Assembly (NCBI GenBank): GCA_028817035.1
Contig: JAPPQH010000004.1
Span: 1-34,311 of the forward strand
Direction: 5' to 3'
DNA from: Candidatus Campbellbacteria bacterium
Lineage (GTDB): Bacteria > Patescibacteriota > Minisyncoccia > Phycocordibacterales > JABAAK01
DNA: 34,311 bases
This document shows positions 7,748 through 15,204 of this stretch, piece after piece (position 1 is the first letter of the stretch; every line of letters starts with the position of its first letter). The notes beneath the pieces are model-generated. The model did not search any database, was not told the DNA's origin, and saw only the letters and a program-made list of their open reading frames with translations. Position numbers and translations under genes: made by a program.

Positions 7748-9274
7748 ATGACAGCGAATGTTAAAAGCGCACAAACCGCAGGACTTGATGCACAAATAGT
7801 TTCCGTTGAATCTGATATATCACGAGGTATACACTCTTTCACAATTATCGGGCTTCCAGACAAAGCCATTGAAGAATCAAAGGAAAGGGTTTCATCTGCA
7901 ATAAAACATTCTGGCTTTAAATCGCCAAAAGGGAGCAACAAGAAGATTGTTGTTTCGCTTGCTCCTGCAGACATAAAGAAAGAAGGGCCTCTTTTTGATC
8001 TGCCAATTGCTCTTTCATATTTGCTGGTTGCGAAAGAGATTGAGTTTGATGTAAAAGATAAAGTTTTTATCGGAGAATTATCTTTAAATGGATCTCTTTA
8101 TCCTGTTAAGGGGATATTGCCACTCGTTGAACACGCAAAGAAAAAGGGTTTTAAGGAGGTTTTTATACCAAAGGGGAACGCAAAGGAAGGGGCACTTGTC
8201 CATGGAATAAAGATATATGCGGTAGAAACTTTAAAAGACATAATAAATCATTTCTCAGAAGAAAATAATATCCCTCTCAGCCCTGTTTCACCTACAAACA
8301 TAGAGGTTCCTGTTTATGATGACTTTTCAGTTATCTTTGAAGATATAAAAGGGCAGGGGAACGCAAAGCGCGGTCTTATAATCTCTGCTGCAGGCGGACA
8401 CAACATTGCTTTTTATGGACCACCTGGAACGGGAAAGACATTGCTTGCAAGATCGTTGATAAGCATATTGCCACCACTTACAAACAGAGAAATTACTGAG
8501 GTAACCTCGCTTTACTCCATAGCGGGTCTTCTGCAAGACGGAAAGATAATTTTAGAACCACCGTTTCGTGCACCACACCACACATCATCATATACCGCAG
8601 TGGTTGGAGGTGGAACAACACCGTCCCCAGGAGAGATTTCTTTCGCCCACAAAGGAGTTTTATTTTTAGATGAGTTTCCTGAGTTTGATAGAAGAGTTAT
8701 TGAATCACTTCGCGAACCACTTGAAGAAAAGAGGATAAGAATAGCAAGAGCAAAAAGCGCTGTTGTTTTTCCTGCTGATTGCATCGTTGTGATAGCAATG
8801 AACCCAAGCAGGTCGGGTTCAGATGAAGACATAAGAATAGATGCGAGGTCAGAAGCACTGTATCGTAAAAAAATTTCTGGTCCTATAGTTGACCGTATAG
8901 ATATGTGGTTGAGAGTTGATGCAGTTGATTGTGATTCTCTTTCTGAAAGAAGAAAGGAGGGTGAATATAAAGAAAGCCAAAAAGCGAGAGAGCAGGTGAT
9001 GCAGGCAAGGGAAACACAAAGAAAGAGATTTGAAAAAGAAACAGATGTGACAAAAAATGCCGACCTGTCAGCAAGGAACATAGATGATTATGTAACACTT
9101 ACGCCAAGTGTGAGGGAGATACTTAACAAGGCATCAACAAAATTAGGGCTTTCTCCGCGGTCATACCACCGACTCATAAAATTGTCGCGAACTATAGCAG
9201 ATATTGAAGGAAGTGAGAATGTGAAGGAAGAGCATATATACGAAGCTCTACAATACAAAAAGCAGGCTTTTTAA
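7748..9274 (+). CDS. comM: ComM/YifB AAA+ ATPase (Mg-chelatase-like)
   Basis: ComM is a hexameric helicase that promotes branch migration during natural transformation. The 508-residue product has the N-terminal Lon-like domain (VESDISRG, then GLPDKAIEESKERV) and the AAA+ core. The core has Walker A GPPGTGKT at residues 224-231 and Walker B VLFLDEFPEF near 300. The sensor region AMNPSR follows, and then the C-terminal lid typical of Mg-chelatase subunit ChlI. Length is normal for ComM. AGAGAG just before the ATG is one of the few purine-rich stretches in ribosome-binding position in this window. The presence of comM fits a cell that takes up DNA. Confidence 0.93.
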   Translation: MTANVKSAQTAGLDAQIVSVESDISRGIHSFTIIGLPDKAIEESKERVSSAIKHSGFKSPKGSNKKIVVSLAPADIKKEGPLFDLPIALSYLLVAKEIEFDVKDKVFIGELSLNGSLYPVKGILPLVEHAKKKGFKEVFIPKGNAKEGALVHGIKIYAVETLKDIINHFSEENNIPLSPVSPTNIEVPVYDDFSVIFEDIKGQGNAKRGLIISAAGGHNIAFYGPPGTGKTLLARSLISILPPLTNREITEVTSLYSIAGLLQDGKIILEPPFRAPHHTSSYTAVVGGGTTPSPGEISFAHKGVLFLDEFPEFDRRVIESLREPLEEKRIRIARAKSAVVFPADCIVVIAMNPSRSGSDEDIRIDARSEALYRKKISGPIVDRIDMWLRVDAVDCDSLSERRKEGEYKESQKAREQVMQARETQRKRFEKETDVTKNADLSARNIDDYVTLTPSVREILNKASTKLGLSPRSYHRLIKLSRTIADIEGSENVKEEHIYEALQYKKQAF

Positions 9275-9301
9275 TCACCTCAATACAAGCGCAACGCTGT
9301 A

Positions 9302-10369
9302 TTACTCGCAAACTGTATACAAAGGACAGTTTCTGAAAGGATTTTTAGCACCACGAACTTCAAAGTGAAGGTGAGATCCGTCTCCACCAAGTTTTATGTG
9401 CTTTCCGGTATTTCCAACATATCCTATTACTTGACCCTGTGACACAACTTGTCCTTTTTCAACTACATTCCTTGATTGGTGAGAGTATAGCGTCTGTGTG
9501 TTGTTCTCGTGTTGTAATACAATGTATTTTCCATAACCACCGTTCCATCCGTAATTTTTAACCACTATAACCTTACCTGCCATTGCAGCGCGAATAGGAT
9601 AGCCGTATGGTGCATCAAAATCAACTGCGTTGTATCCGTGTAGTGTCTGCGTTATTTCTCCTCCTTGAATAGGGGCAATAAAGAAGTTATCAAAATTAGG
9701 TCCATAATTACCACGAACCCTTGTTCTGTTGAACCTGCCATCTCTATATACTATTACATCATTTCTTTCGCCATCGGGTATAACTATTTCATTACCTACC
9801 ACAAGATCCTTTTCGCTTTTTATACCGTTGAAAAGTTTTACTTCATTTACATCTGCATCATACTTCTTTGATATAGATTCAATTGTGTCGCTTTCTTTTA
9901 CTTCATGCAAAACACCAGTTACTGGTAAGATAATCAATTCTCCTCCAACTTTTATATCTGATGCATAACGGATATTGTTCTGCCATGCGATTGTGTGCTC
10001 TGAAACACAAAACGCTTCTGCTATTTCAGAAAGTGTGTCACCCTTCTGGACTATGTATGTCCTTATGTTGTTTGGATTGGGACGACCACACCTGCTGTTG
10101 TCTTCGTCTAAATAGTGAGATGCAACGGCAACCAAAACTCCGTTTGTTTCAACATTAAAAGTTTTTGTTTCTTCTTTAAGAAAAGGTCCGTTGGATGCGA
10201 TGAGCACATACGGATTATCATCATTGGGTCGCTCACCATAAGCAGAATCACCAACAACATCATTATTGAAAAAAGCGATACACACCAATGCAAAAAGGCA
10301 AAGCAATGATCGCTCTAAATATCTGCGTTTGGGGGATGAATCACTAAGTTGTGAAGAAGTTTCTTCCAT
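9302..10369 (-). CDS. Membrane-anchored LysM/M23 peptidoglycan endopeptidase
   Basis: M23 enzymes cut peptide cross-links in the cell wall. The 355-residue product has an N-terminal membrane anchor or uncleaved signal (about 21-35). Two LysM domains follow: about 103-149, starting TYIVQKGDTLSEIA, and about 153-199, starting HEVKESDTIESIS. The C-terminal M23 domain spans about 230-345. Its zinc ligands are visible: His244 and Asp250 in HGYNAVD, plus His333 and His335 in HLHFEV, with His297 in YSHQS. All catalytic residues are present, so it is probably active. It converges with comM and diverges from the helicase gene. It could act in cell division or open the wall for the secretion machine encoded further on. 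Confidence 0.92.
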   Translation of the reverse strand: MEETSSQLSDSSPKRRYLERSLLCLFALVCIAFFNNDVVGDSAYGERPNDDNPYVLIASNGPFLKEETKTFNVETNGVLVAVASHYLDEDNSRCGRPNPNNIRTYIVQKGDTLSEIAEAFCVSEHTIAWQNNIRYASDIKVGGELIILPVTGVLHEVKESDTIESISKKYDADVNEVKLFNGIKSEKDLVVGNEIVIPDGERNDVIVYRDGRFNRTRVRGNYGPNFDNFFIAPIQGGEITQTLHGYNAVDFDAPYGYPIRAAMAGKVIVVKNYGWNGGYGKYIVLQHENNTQTLYSHQSRNVVEKGQVVSQGQVIGYVGNTGKHIKLGGDGSHLHFEVRGAKNPFRNCPLYTVCE

Positions 10370-10433
10370 ATTCTTGTTTGTTCGTCTATTCTCTTTCTTG
10401 ATTAAAATGTCTTTAATGACTTACAATATAAAA

Positions 10434-10453
10434 CAAGGCAATCACATGCCTTG
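10434..10453. promoter_or_regulatory. Inverted repeat in the divergent M23/helicase intergenic region
   Basis: CAAGGCA and TGCCTTG form a perfect 7-bp inverted repeat around a 6-base centre (ATCACA). It lies in the 140-bp space between two divergent genes, so an operator or an RNA hairpin is possible. There is no T-tract on the plus side. The rest of this gap is AT-rich and shows no certain promoter. Confidence 0.3.
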
Positions 10454-10509
10454 CCTATACCCTCTCTATTATATACAAGATAACAGTTTGTGCAACAAAT
10501 TTTTCAACC

Positions 10510-12399
10510 ATGCCCATACCAAAGCTAAATAAAGCCCAAAAACAAGCGGTTTTTGACAATTCTCAATCCCTATTGATTTTGGCTGGAGCGGGGACTGGGA
10601 AGACCAGAGTCATAACATCAAAAATAATAAATTTGATAGAGAGCGGAGAAGATAAAGAAAGTATAGTCGCACTAACCTTTACAAACAAAGCGGCAAGAGA
10701 AATGTTGGAGAGAATAAGTAAAGAAGTTGGTCGTTTCAACCTGCCGTGGTTCGTTGGAACATTCCACTCTCTTGGAGTTAAGTTGTTGAGAACACACGGA
10801 GAGAAAATAGGGATACCAAAAACATTTTCAATAGCAGACAAAGAGGAAGGTAAAAAATATATTAAGAAGGCAATGAAAGATATGGGACAGGAACATATTT
10901 CTGCATCCCTTATACAAAACACAATCTCACTTTATAAAAGAGGAGGTGAAACTTATGAGTCGTGGGACGGAGCTTCCCCTTCAGGAATTTCAAAAGAAAG
11001 TTTTAGAAACTTGTGGGGTGAGTATGAGTCAATATTAAAAAAAGAAAAGTCACTTGATTTTGACGACCTAATAGCAAAATCAACAAAACTGTTAGAAACT
11101 AAAAAAGACATAAGAAAGATTTACACAGATAAATTAAAACACATACTCATAGATGAGTTTCAAGACACAGACGCACTACAAAACAATTTTATTTCTCTTT
11201 TCAAAGGCAAAAAAACAAATCTGTATGCAGTTGGAGATATGGATCAGACAATATACTCATGGCGCGGCTCGGACATATCGTTTATGCTTAACTTTCCAGA
11301 AGTATATTCACCGGTTAAAACTGTTTCACTTGAAGAAAACTACAGATCAACAAAATGTATCCTAAACGCAGCACAAGCGGTGATAAAGAAGAATAAACTG
11401 AGAAAAGACCAGACACTAACAACAAAAAACAAGGAGGGAGAACAGATAACAATAACAGTCGCAGAAAACGAGAAAAAGGAGGCAGAAGCGGTTGCGCAGA
11501 ACATACTCTCACTCATTAATGAGGGAACAAAGAAAAGTGATATAGCGATACTTTATAGATTTAACTTCCAATCACGCGCACTTGAAGAGGCAATGATAAA
11601 AAACAAAATACCATACACTGTTTTGGGAACAAAATTTTTTGATAGAGCAGAGATAAAAGACCTGCTTGCTTATCTTCGTTTTTGTTTTATCACGGAGCGC
11701 AACACAGATCTTGCAAGAATAATAAACAGACCCAAAAGATCTTTGGGCAAGCAAAGTCTGAAAATGATATTGGATGGAAAGATTGCCGAGCTACCTCTCA
11801 GAAAACAAAGTGCCGTGAACAAGTTTTTTGAAGAGATAAAGGATTTTAGGAAATACGGCAAAAATCACAACCTATCCGAAATGCTGTTTTATATGAAAGA
11901 TCGCCTAAAATTTGAAGAATACCTAAAAAATACATACATTGACAGTGCCGAGCGCATACAAAATATAGGGGAATTGGTATCATTTGCAGAAGATTACAAG
12001 GGGGAATCTGCCGAGAAAAAGGCGCAGATGTTCCTTGAAAACGCAGATTTGGGTAGCGAACAGGACACTTTAGACATAAAAAAGGATAAAGATTCTGTCA
12101 CTCTTATGACTATACACTCAGCAAAAGGGCTTGAATTTCCTGTTGTTCTTGTGTGTGGGCTTGAAGAAGGGCTGTTTCCTTATGAAAGAGGGGAAGACAG
12201 TCTGAATGAAAAAGAGGAGGAAAGACGGCTTTGTTATGTCGCTTTCACAAGGGCAAAGCAAAAACTCTTTCTTTCATCGGCTATAAACAGGATGCTGTTT
12301 GGGAAGCGAACAATCTCAACGCCATCATCTTTTCTGAATGATATCCCCAAAAACCTATGTAAAATACAGGAAGAAGGCGGAGAAGTGATAATTTTTTGA
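10510..12399 (+). CDS. uvrD: UvrD/PcrA/Rep-type superfamily 1 DNA helicase
   Basis: This ATP-driven 3' to 5' DNA helicase acts in repair and replication restart. The 629-residue product shows every SF1 motif in order. These are the Q motif (LNKAQKQAV, 6-14), motif I AGAGTGKT (25-32), Ia TFTNKAAREM, II LIDEFQDTD, III GDMDQTIYSWRGSD, IV LEENYRS, V TIHSAKGLEF and VI CYVAFTRAKQKL. It is shorter than typical PcrA or UvrD (about 720 residues), mainly through a reduced C-terminus. UvrD, PcrA and Rep cannot be separated by eye. The TGA stop is followed after two bases by the rsmA ATG, so the two are co-transcribed. Confidence 0.93.
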   Translation: MPIPKLNKAQKQAVFDNSQSLLILAGAGTGKTRVITSKIINLIESGEDKESIVALTFTNKAAREMLERISKEVGRFNLPWFVGTFHSLGVKLLRTHGEKIGIPKTFSIADKEEGKKYIKKAMKDMGQEHISASLIQNTISLYKRGGETYESWDGASPSGISKESFRNLWGEYESILKKEKSLDFDDLIAKSTKLLETKKDIRKIYTDKLKHILIDEFQDTDALQNNFISLFKGKKTNLYAVGDMDQTIYSWRGSDISFMLNFPEVYSPVKTVSLEENYRSTKCILNAAQAVIKKNKLRKDQTLTTKNKEGEQITITVAENEKKEAEAVAQNILSLINEGTKKSDIAILYRFNFQSRALEEAMIKNKIPYTVLGTKFFDRAEIKDLLAYLRFCFITERNTDLARIINRPKRSLGKQSLKMILDGKIAELPLRKQSAVNKFFEEIKDFRKYGKNHNLSEMLFYMKDRLKFEEYLKNTYIDSAERIQNIGELVSFAEDYKGESAEKKAQMFLENADLGSEQDTLDIKKDKDSVTLMTIHSAKGLEFPVVLVCGLEEGLFPYERGEDSLNEKEEERRLCYVAFTRAKQKLFLSSAINRMLFGKRTISTPSSFLNDIPKNLCKIQEEGGEVIIF

Positions 12400-12401
12400 T
12401 T

Positions 12402-13163
12402 ATGGGAGCATTTTTAGGGCAACATTTCCTGAATTCTACAGATGTAGCGGAGAAACTCATCTCTTCGTCACATGCAAAAAGCGGAGATACCGTGCTTGAA
12501 GTTGGTGGGGGCAAGGGGTTTTTGACCGAGATGCTTATTAAAAACGGCTTCAAAACAATGGCTGTTGAGAAAGATAAAAAAATGGTCGGTCATCTTAATA
12601 AAAAATTCAGAAAAGAAATAGCACGGGGAGATTTGGTTGTTTTGGAAGGCGACATAAAACACACCAAGCTCCCACAAAAAAGTTTTCACATAATAGGAAA
12701 CATTCCGTATTATCTAACAGGAATTTTTTTAAGACGCAGTTTATCAGCAGACAATCAACCCAAATCAATAGCGATACTGATACAGGAAGAAGTTGCAAAA
12801 AGAATTGTAGACAAAAAGAAGAGCAGTTTGCTTTCTCTTTCTGTTGAACATTATGGGAATGCTTCTTTTATTGAAACAGTAGACAAAAGTGCGTTTACCC
12901 CCGAACCAAAAGTAATGTCCGCAATACTCTTAATCTCTTCAATAAAAAAGCAAGATAAAGAGTTTTCAGAAAAGTTTTTTAAACTCATAAAACAAGCATT
13001 CTCACACAAAAGAAAAAAGGTTCTTTCAAACATTTCGGACGAGAGTATGAAAAAAGCGCTTGAAAAAATAATTTTGAAACACAATCTTCCAAAAGATATA
13101 AGAGCAGAAGACATATCTTACAGCCGTTGGGAAGAAACTACTTTAGACTTGATCCGTGTATAG
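12402..13163 (+). CDS. rsmA: 16S rRNA dimethyladenosine transferase
   Basis: RsmA (KsgA) dimethylates two adjacent adenines near the 3' end of 16S rRNA during small-subunit maturation. The 253-residue product starts with LGQHFL, close to the family's GQNFL. It has the S-adenosylmethionine loop VLEVGGGKGFLTEML at about 31-45 and the catalytic IIGNIPYYLTG near 95-105. I chose the ATG at 12402; a TTG two codons earlier overlaps the helicase stop. There is no ribosome binding site, so translation may be coupled to the helicase gene. The last 26 bases overlap the end of the convergent minus-strand gene. Confidence 0.94.
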   Translation: MGAFLGQHFLNSTDVAEKLISSSHAKSGDTVLEVGGGKGFLTEMLIKNGFKTMAVEKDKKMVGHLNKKFRKEIARGDLVVLEGDIKHTKLPQKSFHIIGNIPYYLTGIFLRRSLSADNQPKSIAILIQEEVAKRIVDKKKSSLLSLSVEHYGNASFIETVDKSAFTPEPKVMSAILLISSIKKQDKEFSEKFFKLIKQAFSHKRKKVLSNISDESMKKALEKIILKHNLPKDIRAEDISYSRWEETTLDLIRV

Positions 13164-14343
13164 GGAAGAAACCCCACAAGACAGGACACAAACCAGCAGG
13201 ACAAGGAACTAAACAAGCGAATGGTATCGGGATTATTGTCCCCAATGCTTTTTGTGCAGGAACAGGAGGTTGGAACAAAGGCAGTAATGAAACTCTTGTC
13301 TTCAAAATAAATGGATATACTTCTGTTGAACGTATTACATCAAAGTATGTTCCGTTTACACAAGCGGGAAAGACACCACTAACAGTTCCCCCAAATGGTC
13401 TCAGCAGTTGACCAAGTAAAGCAAAAGCTAATGCCGCACCCGACCCGCCGGCAGATGTATCACCACCAACAATTCTGTCAACAATTGCCTGTGATGCGGC
13501 ATTAATTCTTCTTGCATCTGCTGCTCCACCGTTGTTTGTTCTTAAAGCTGATGACAAACCACGGAAAAGACCGGAGAGTTCCTGTCTGTCTTCTACTGTT
13601 CCTCCTGCTGTTGCTCCTTCAATTTGTTTAGCCACTGACTCATACACATTAGCGAGCCCCCCAGAAGTATCCAACACCTCTGTTGTGGATGGTTTATTGT
13701 CAGAATCATATAAGTCATTAAGCCTTCCCAATGCCCCTGAGGCATCCCCATACGCCTCATTTATAATATCAAATATAGGTTTTTGGTAGTCAATTGGGTA
13801 TTTTTCAGGTGGCAAATTATCCACATTTACCTCCGCAGTTGAGGGTATGGTCTGTATGTTTGAAGTGGATGGCGGTCTTATCGTTGTTCGGGTCTGCTTA
13901 AAATTTGCAGCAGGCGAGCCAGTCCCTTCTGTTCTCAAAAGATTTTCAAATTGATTGGTAAGGGTTGTTGTTGGGGTTGATCGTGAAGTTGTTACTACTG
14001 GAGTTGTTGAACTTGTGAAAGGTGCAACTATGGAAAGTTTTTCTTTCTCTCTTTGTTCTACTTGTCGTGAAACACCTCCGCCAATAACAGAACCTTGCTC
14101 TCTATCACCGCCATTGTCGCTGTAGTCATTAACAAAAGAAAACGGAGTTGTGTCTTCAAAGAAAGAAGCAGGAAGTGGATATATCTGATCCTCTTCTCCG
14201 TTATCATCAACACTTTGTGTTTGCTCTGTGCGAGCACCAAAATTTTCATCCATATCAACATCATCACCGCCACCAAAGCCAGCAAATAACGCTGTCCCCA
14301 CAAGCGCCACAACTATAACCGCACTTACAATTTCTGTAACCAT
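13138..14343 (-). CDS. Membrane-anchored Thr/Ser/Pro-rich protein at the edge of the secretion-like cluster
   Basis: I do not recognise a characterised family. The 401-residue product has an N-terminal hydrophobic helix at about 4-22 and an acidic stretch. A low-complexity Thr/Ser/Pro-rich linker spans about 105-185. An apparently helical domain follows at about 190-310, and the C-terminal region has PFGGTV, ACVNGTYFDV and a cysteine pattern FACLVPCPAGLCPV. From memory, this kind of small C-terminal domain recurs in exported Parcubacteria proteins; that is not verified. It diverges from the secretion-like cluster across a 94-bp gap containing -10 boxes for both directions. Its 3' end overlaps rsmA. 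Confidence 0.7.
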   Translation of the reverse strand: MVTEIVSAVIVVALVGTALFAGFGGGDDVDMDENFGARTEQTQSVDDNGEEDQIYPLPASFFEDTTPFSFVNDYSDNGGDREQGSVIGGGVSRQVEQREKEKLSIVAPFTSSTTPVVTTSRSTPTTTLTNQFENLLRTEGTGSPAANFKQTRTTIRPPSTSNIQTIPSTAEVNVDNLPPEKYPIDYQKPIFDIINEAYGDASGALGRLNDLYDSDNKPSTTEVLDTSGGLANVYESVAKQIEGATAGGTVEDRQELSGLFRGLSSALRTNNGGAADARRINAASQAIVDRIVGGDTSAGGSGAALAFALLGQLLRPFGGTVSGVFPACVNGTYFDVIRSTEVYPFILKTRVSLLPLFQPPVPAQKALGTIIPIPFACLVPCPAGLCPVLWGFFPIHGSSLK

Positions 14344-14350
14344 TAATAAT

Positions 14351-14359
14351 ATGATAGCA
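14351..14359 (-). promoter_or_regulatory. Extended -10 promoter of the minus-strand Thr/Ser/Pro-rich protein
   Basis: On the minus strand TGC-TATCAT is an extended -10 box that ends 7 bases before the ATG at 14343. This places the transcription start at or next to the start codon. Confidence 0.45.
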
Positions 14360-14380
14360 CCTAATGGGGATATATGAGTG

Positions 14381-14386
14381 TATAAT
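14381..14386 (+). promoter_or_regulatory. -10 box in front of the secretion-like cluster
   Basis: A perfect TATAAT preceded by AGTG, the same decamer as before rpsO. The ATG chosen for the first cluster gene is at 14438, giving a leader of about 45 nt. A TTG at 14396, in frame, would instead be nearly leaderless. Confidence 0.5.
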
Positions 14387-14437
14387 TAATATATATTGGG
14401 TGAAGAATCTTTTGTTTCTTTTATTCCAAATAAAAAT

Positions 14438-15199
14438 ATGCGTCATCATTTTATAATTTTTCTTTTAATAGCGATTGTTGTGTTGTCAGGTGTCTTTTAC
14501 ACAACAAGGAAAACAGTTGGTAAAGATAATTCTGTTCCCGTTCCCGCTATATTAAAAGGTGGCATAGGGGACAGAAGCGAAGCATTAAGGGATGATGATG
14601 GCGATGGTTATGAAAACTGGTTGGAGCAAATCCTTGATACAGACCCAAAAAAATTCAACACACCTGAAGAAATTTTGGAAAGAAACAGAGAAATAGTTAT
14701 TGAAAAAACAGGAACTAAAAGTTATTTTGATGAGGCGATTATAAATTATGGAAATGAATTCATAAACGCACAGTTAAGCAACACTTTGACAGGTGAAAAA
14801 AGGGAAGAGATTACGGAGGACTTCACCGCAAGGGTGTTTGATATCTCAAGAAAAATATATCAGCCAGAACTCACACTCGTTGACGACACTCCCGAAACAA
14901 GAAAAACTTTTTTGATGAATCTGGGAGAGGGTCTTATCTTGCTCGGCGAAGCACCAACTAAAAAAGATGTCGTAAAAGAGTTGGACGCCTCCATCACAAA
15001 GTTTGAGGGCGCACCCACACCGCGAAATGTTGAAAAAGATTACTCTGAATTTATTTCACATATAGCGTATATAAGAGAAATTGAGAAAGAAGATGCTGGT
15101 TCAATTCAAAATGACAGTTTCTTTGTCATACTCAGTTATATTTTTATACATGAAAACTTGCAAATTATATTAACTGAACTTGATGCCGTGCTACCATAA
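14438..15199 (+). CDS. Exported protein with a calcium-binding-type Asp-rich loop
   Basis: The 253-residue product starts with a hydrophobic helix (about 4-20) that anchors or exports it. At residues 52-70 it carries DDDGDGYENWLEQILDTDP. This matches the Asp-rich loop of thrombospondin type 3 and EF-hand-like repeats, which bind calcium in exported bacterial proteins. The rest is mostly helical and charged, without other recognisable domains. I prefer the ATG at 14438 because the signal-like helix follows at once; TTG at 14396 would put 14 polar residues before it. It is 5 bases upstream of the next gene and is the first gene of the plus-strand cluster. Its role is unknown; an envelope or assembly component is a reasonable guess. 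Confidence 0.72.
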   Translation: MRHHFIIFLLIAIVVLSGVFYTTRKTVGKDNSVPVPAILKGGIGDRSEALRDDDGDGYENWLEQILDTDPKKFNTPEEILERNREIVIEKTGTKSYFDEAIINYGNEFINAQLSNTLTGEKREEITEDFTARVFDISRKIYQPELTLVDDTPETRKTFLMNLGEGLILLGEAPTKKDVVKELDASITKFEGAPTPRNVEKDYSEFISHIAYIREIEKEDAGSIQNDSFFVILSYIFIHENLQIILTELDAVLP

Positions 15200-15204
15200 T
15201 AATA

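Noticed and set aside
7339-7974. A 211-codon minus-strand frame opposite the dksA-like gene and the comM start
   Set aside because: The plus-strand genes have clear family motifs; this frame is low-complexity Ser/Leu-rich and spans the gap between them.
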